Source of the DNA: Bacillus rubiinfantis
GTDB lineage: Bacteria > Bacillota > Bacilli > Bacillales > Cytobacillaceae
Assembly (NCBI GenBank): GCA_000752035.1
Contig: CCFE01000016.1
Coordinates: 120,729-155,000, forward strand
Length of the DNA: 34,272 bases
Reading direction: 5' to 3'
Shown here: positions 30,985 through 34,272 of the stretch, piece after piece
How the letters are laid out: each line of letters starts with the position of its first letter
How positions within the stretch are numbered: position 1 is the first letter of the stretch
Position numbers and translations under genes: made by a program
The notes under the pieces: generated by a model
Seen by the model: the letters and a program-made list of their open reading frames with translations, nothing else
What the model was told of the DNA's origin: nothing
The model's database searches: none

Positions 30985-33522
30985 ATGGCTGAAACACCAA
31001 ATCCGCAAATTAAAGAAGTAAATATTAGCCAGGAAATGAGATCTTCATTTCTTGATTATGCGATGAGTGTTATTGTTTCACGTGCACTACCGGATGTCCG
31101 TGATGGCTTAAAGCCAGTGCACCGTCGAATTTTATACGCAATGCATGACCTGGGTATTCATGCCGATAAACCATATAAAAAGTCTGCCCGTATTGTTGGT
31201 GACGTAATTGGTAAATACCATCCACATGGCGATTCTGCAGTTTATGAAACAATGGTTCGGATGGCCCAAGATTTTAACTACCGTTACCCACTGGTAGATG
31301 GCCATGGTAACTTCGGATCCGTTGACGGTGATGCTGCGGCAGCAATGCGTTATACAGAATCACGGATGTCGAAAATTTCAATGGAATTACTAAGGGATAT
31401 TAACAAAGATACGATCGATTTTCAAGATAACTATGATGGTGAAGAACGAGAGCCGGTAGTTCTTCCAGCACGTTTCCCGAATCTGTTAGTGAACGGGACA
31501 ACAGGGATTGCTGTTGGGATGGCTACGAACATTCCGCCGCATCAATTAGGCGAGGTAATTGAAGGGGTTTTAGCTGTCAGCCATGATCCAGACATCACCA
31601 CTCAGGAATTGATGGAAATTATTCCAGGCCCAGATTTCCCAACCGGAGGAATTATCTTAGGGAGAAGCGGGATTCGCAAAGCTTATGAAACTGGCCGGGG
31701 CTCAATTACCATTAGGGCAAAGGTAGAAATTGAACAAAAGGCCAATGGTAAAGATGTCATCATCGTTAATGAGCTGCCATACCAAGTTAATAAGGCAAAA
31801 TTGATTGAAAAAATTGCTGAATTAGTGCGCGATAAAAAGATTGATGGAATTACTGACTTACGAGATGAATCTGACCGGAGAGGAATGCGTATTGTCATTG
31901 AAGTTCGTAAAGATGCCAATACCAATGTCCTGCTCAATAACTTGTATAAATTAACGGCATTGCAGACAAGCTTTGGCATTAATACACTGGCACTTGTAGA
32001 TGGTCATCCAAAGGTATTAAGCCTGAAACAATGCTTAGTCTATTATTTAGATCACCAAAAAGTTGTCATCCGTCGCCGTACTCAGTTCGAATTGCGTAAG
32101 GCCGAGGCGAGAGCTCATATTTTAGAAGGCTTACGAATTGCCCTTGATCATTTAGATGCAGTTATTGCACTCATTAGAAATTCACAAACAACTGAAATAG
32201 CTCGTACAGGATTAATGGAACAATTCAATCTCTCGGAAAAGCAAGCCCAGGCAATTCTCGATATGCGTCTGCAGCGTTTAACAGGCCTAGAACGTGAGAA
32301 AATTGAAGCTGAGTATCAGGAACTAGTTAAACTTATTGCCGAATTAAAAGCAATTTTAGCAGATGAAGAAAAGGTTCTTGAAATCATTCGTGAGGAATTA
32401 TTAGAAATCAAAGACCGTTTCAATGATACACGCCGTACGGAAATTGCTGCCGGTGGAATTGAAACAATTGAGGATGAGGATTTAATCCCGCGTGAAAACA
32501 TCGTCATTACGCTAACGCATAATGGTTACATTAAGCGGCTCCCTGTTTCTACCTATCGGGCCCAAAAACGTGGCGGCCGGGGAATTCAAGGAATGGGAAC
32601 AAATGAGGATGATTTTGTTGAACATCTAATCACGATGTCAACACATGATACAATCCTGTTCTTTACGAATAAAGGAAAGGTTTATCGTGCTAAAGGTTAT
32701 GAAATTCCTGAATATGGCCGCACGGCAAAAGGTCTCCCAATAATTAATCTGCTTGAGATTGATAAGGGTGAATGGATTAATGCGATGATCCCTATCGAGG
32801 AATTTGTCGATGACTGGTATCTCTTCTTTACAACAAAAGAAGGAATTTCAAAGCGGTCACCGCTAACTTCATTTGCTAATATCCGTAATAATGGATTAAT
32901 CGCAGTAAATCTTCGTGAAGGCGATGAATTGATTTCTGTCCGTCTAACTGATGGACAAAAACATATAATCATTGGTACGAAAAAGGGAATGTTGATCCGC
33001 TTCCCAGAGGATGACGTTAGGTCTATGGGCCGTACTGCTACCGGTGTTAAGGGAATCACTTTAGATGCCGGCGATGAAGTCGTTGGCATGGAAGTGCTTG
33101 AGGAAGACAATGACATTTTAATAGTAACGAAAAAAGGCTATGGCAAGCGGACTTCATGTTCAGAATACCGCATCCAGGGTAGAGGCGGTAAAGGAATCAG
33201 AACCTGCCATATTACCGAGAAAAACGGTGAGCTTGTCTCAGTAAGAACCGTAACTGGTGAAGAAGATTTGATGCTGATTACAACTGGCGGTGTCCTAATC
33301 CGAATTGATGTAGCTGGAATCTCAAAAATGGGCCGTAATACACAAGGGGTAAAACTCATCAGCCTAAGGGAAAATGAAAATGAGTATGTTGCCACCGTGG
33401 CCAAGGTTGAGAAAGAAGAAGAAGTAGATCACGAAATCAGTGGTGAGACCGACGGCAACGATGCAGGAGTTATTGACAGCCCAATAATTCAAGATGGTTC
33501 TGTTGAAAATGATGATGAATAA
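30985..33522 (+). CDS. gyrA: DNA gyrase subunit A
   Basis: An 845-aa subunit that cuts and rejoins DNA in gyrase. Catalytic Tyr123 is in AAMRYTESRMS. The quinolone-determining region reads HPHGDSAVYE, with Ser84 and Glu88 as in wild-type susceptible Bacillus. The tower and coiled coil (about 340-490) lead to the C-terminal beta-pinwheel that wraps DNA, with the GyrA box QKRGGRG. The tail beyond about residue 810 is acidic (HEISGETDGNDAG, then SVENDDE) and makes it somewhat longer than B. subtilis GyrA. TAGGAGGTAC precedes ATG. Confidence 0.99.
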   Translation: MAETPNPQIKEVNISQEMRSSFLDYAMSVIVSRALPDVRDGLKPVHRRILYAMHDLGIHADKPYKKSARIVGDVIGKYHPHGDSAVYETMVRMAQDFNYRYPLVDGHGNFGSVDGDAAAAMRYTESRMSKISMELLRDINKDTIDFQDNYDGEEREPVVLPARFPNLLVNGTTGIAVGMATNIPPHQLGEVIEGVLAVSHDPDITTQELMEIIPGPDFPTGGIILGRSGIRKAYETGRGSITIRAKVEIEQKANGKDVIIVNELPYQVNKAKLIEKIAELVRDKKIDGITDLRDESDRRGMRIVIEVRKDANTNVLLNNLYKLTALQTSFGINTLALVDGHPKVLSLKQCLVYYLDHQKVVIRRRTQFELRKAEARAHILEGLRIALDHLDAVIALIRNSQTTEIARTGLMEQFNLSEKQAQAILDMRLQRLTGLEREKIEAEYQELVKLIAELKAILADEEKVLEIIREELLEIKDRFNDTRRTEIAAGGIETIEDEDLIPRENIVITLTHNGYIKRLPVSTYRAQKRGGRGIQGMGTNEDDFVEHLITMSTHDTILFFTNKGKVYRAKGYEIPEYGRTAKGLPIINLLEIDKGEWINAMIPIEEFVDDWYLFFTTKEGISKRSPLTSFANIRNNGLIAVNLREGDELISVRLTDGQKHIIIGTKKGMLIRFPEDDVRSMGRTATGVKGITLDAGDEVVGMEVLEEDNDILIVTKKGYGKRTSCSEYRIQGRGGKGIRTCHITEKNGELVSVRTVTGEEDLMLITTGGVLIRIDVAGISKMGRNTQGVKLISLRENENEYVATVAKVEKEEEVDHEISGETDGNDAGVIDSPIIQDGSVENDDE

Positions 33523-33529
33523 CAGAGTG

Positions 33530-33562
33530 AGGGAGCGCTTCTATAGCGTTCCCTTTTGTTTT
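33530..33562 (+). terminator. intrinsic terminator of gyrA
   Basis: AGGGAGCGCT (33530-33539) and AGCGTTCCCT (33545-33554), a 10-bp stem with one G-U pair and a 5-base loop, followed by TTTGTTTT. It starts 8 bases after the stop. Confidence 0.9.
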
Positions 33563-33704
33563 AGCTGTTCTCTAATCTGACTGTTTGTGGCACAATTGGG
33601 CCAGTTAGAATTTTTATAAAGTGTTAGGCGCTGAGTGGATGAAAAGGAAGAGATTGAGCAGACACGTTGAAGAAAGGTTATTTCTTGTTGAAAGGGTGAT
33701 TACC

Positions 33705-34052
33705 GTGCCTTTGGTACACGAAATTGGGATAATTGAAAATTTTGATGTCCAAAAGAGATACAATGACTATACCCCTCAGGTATACGAATGTATTTCTGTT
33801 GATGATAATATTATCAGTGGTTTAATTGAAAACTTATCAATAATGAAAACATACTTTCAATCGATTAATCGCCCAGAATTAGGATTAGACTATTATGGAA
33901 TAACAATTATTCCGCCTGAATCTTTATCATTATTCTATAATGTAGTCACATCATCGGGGTACTTTAAAATTTCTGACGAACTTAGTGAACTGGCTTCAAA
34001 AATTATTCAGGCAACAAAAGAAAAGAAATATATGATACATTATGGAATTTAA
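33705..34052 (+). CDS. hypothetical protein, unknown function
   Basis: A 115-aa soluble, mildly acidic protein. GTG 33705 is chosen because AAAGGGTGA lies five bases before it; the frame is open back to 33621 but has no ribosome-binding site there. Landmarks are EIGIIENFDVQKRYNDY, CISVDDNIISGLIENL, the segment LDYYGITIIPPESLSLFYNVV and the end KEKKYMIHYGI. It has no signal peptide, membrane span or known motif. It resembles small uncharacterised Bacillus proteins with a conserved GIT(I/L)IPPESL motif, recalled but not searched. Some such proteins lie in toxin-immunity neighbourhoods; no toxin is seen here. It is monocistronic within view. Confidence 0.7.
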   Translation: MPLVHEIGIIENFDVQKRYNDYTPQVYECISVDDNIISGLIENLSIMKTYFQSINRPELGLDYYGITIIPPESLSLFYNVVTSSGYFKISDELSELASKIIQATKEKKYMIHYGI

Positions 34053-34272
34053 ACTACGGAAAGAACAGGGAAATCCTAAATAAATATAAAGTGGTATCGT
34101 TCGGAGGGGGCAAAAGGCAGGTAAACAGGTTAAATAACTAACAAAAGGGTATGGTAATCGTAAAGGGATAGGGGCGGGAATGGGAATCATAAGGGGAGAA
34201 TTTCCGTCTAATGAAGATTTTGATGCTTAATAAGTCGATATAAGGGTAGAAATTCCGCTTAGTGACTCTAAT
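34053..34272. other. intergenic, no gene seen; degenerate repeats at the end
   Basis: I see no gene, RNA or clear terminator. The last 80 bases contain imperfect units (CGTCTAATGA, TGCTTAATAA, CGCTTAGTGA) reminiscent of the CGCTAATA array at 5498-5597. The window ends within them. Confidence 0.4.

Noticed and set aside
31074..31089. parS-like TGTTTCACGTGCACTA-type match at the start of gyrA
   Set aside because: The left half matches parS, but the right half has three mismatches and it is coding sequence; no palindrome beyond the core.

Overview
The window is the replication-origin region of a low-GC, endospore-forming Firmicute of the Bacillaceae. The support is gene order (rpmH-oriC-dnaA-dnaN-yaaA-recF-remB-gyrB-gyrA to the right; rnpA-yidC-jag-mnmE-mnmG-rsmG-noc-soj-spo0J to the left), very close protein resemblance to Bacillus subtilis, TTATCCACA DnaA boxes, a B. 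subtilis-type parS, and sporulation-linked genes (soj/spo0J, spoIIIJ, yyaC). I do not assign a species.

Layout. 1-3,620 is an AT-rich accessory block on the minus strand: a Sec-secreted protein of about 130 aa (resembling DUF2712 proteins), three polytopic ABC permease-type proteins and one ABC ATPase. 3,621-6,748 holds the rpsF-ssb-rpsR operon (minus), with an S6:S18-type leader and a repeat element wedged between rpsF and ssb, followed by ychF. 7,042-11,717 holds two plus-strand genes, a multi-SH3b glucosaminidase and a molybdopterin oxidoreductase (YyaE-like). 11,771-14,422 holds a DUF951 protein, an MscS channel, the spore protein YyaC and a DUF554 membrane protein. 14,488-18,031 carries chromosome segregation (spo0J/parB with an internal parS, soj/parA, noc) plus rsmG. 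18,047-23,745 carries tRNA modification (mnmG, mnmE), membrane-protein insertion and RNA binding (yidC, jag), rnpA and rpmH. 23,746-25,918 is a bipartite oriC split by dnaA. 25,919-33,522 runs dnaN, yaaA, recF, remB, gyrB, gyrA, all co-oriented with the rightward fork. The right end (33,523-34,272) has one small unknown protein and no rRNA operon within view.

How it works together. DnaA binds both halves of oriC and opens the AT-rich segment before dnaN, where a DnaA-trio-like run is visible. DnaN, RecF and gyrase serve the new forks. ParB (Spo0J) loads at parS and, with ParA (Soj), organises and segregates origins, while Noc, a ParB paralogue, couples division to nucleoid position. The left arm is mostly leftward transcription, co-directional with its own fork; the plus-strand exceptions (glucosaminidase, yyaE, yyaC) are head-on to it.

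The core is conserved and conventional. The less ordinary material is the secreted-protein/ABC cassette at the left edge, the repeat element and parS-like palindrome inside the rpsF-ssb operon, a DnaA-box cluster next to the likely mnmE promoter, the short tandem repeat array between ychF and rpsF, and terminators built around stop codons. All calls are from reading the sequence; no database search was run.
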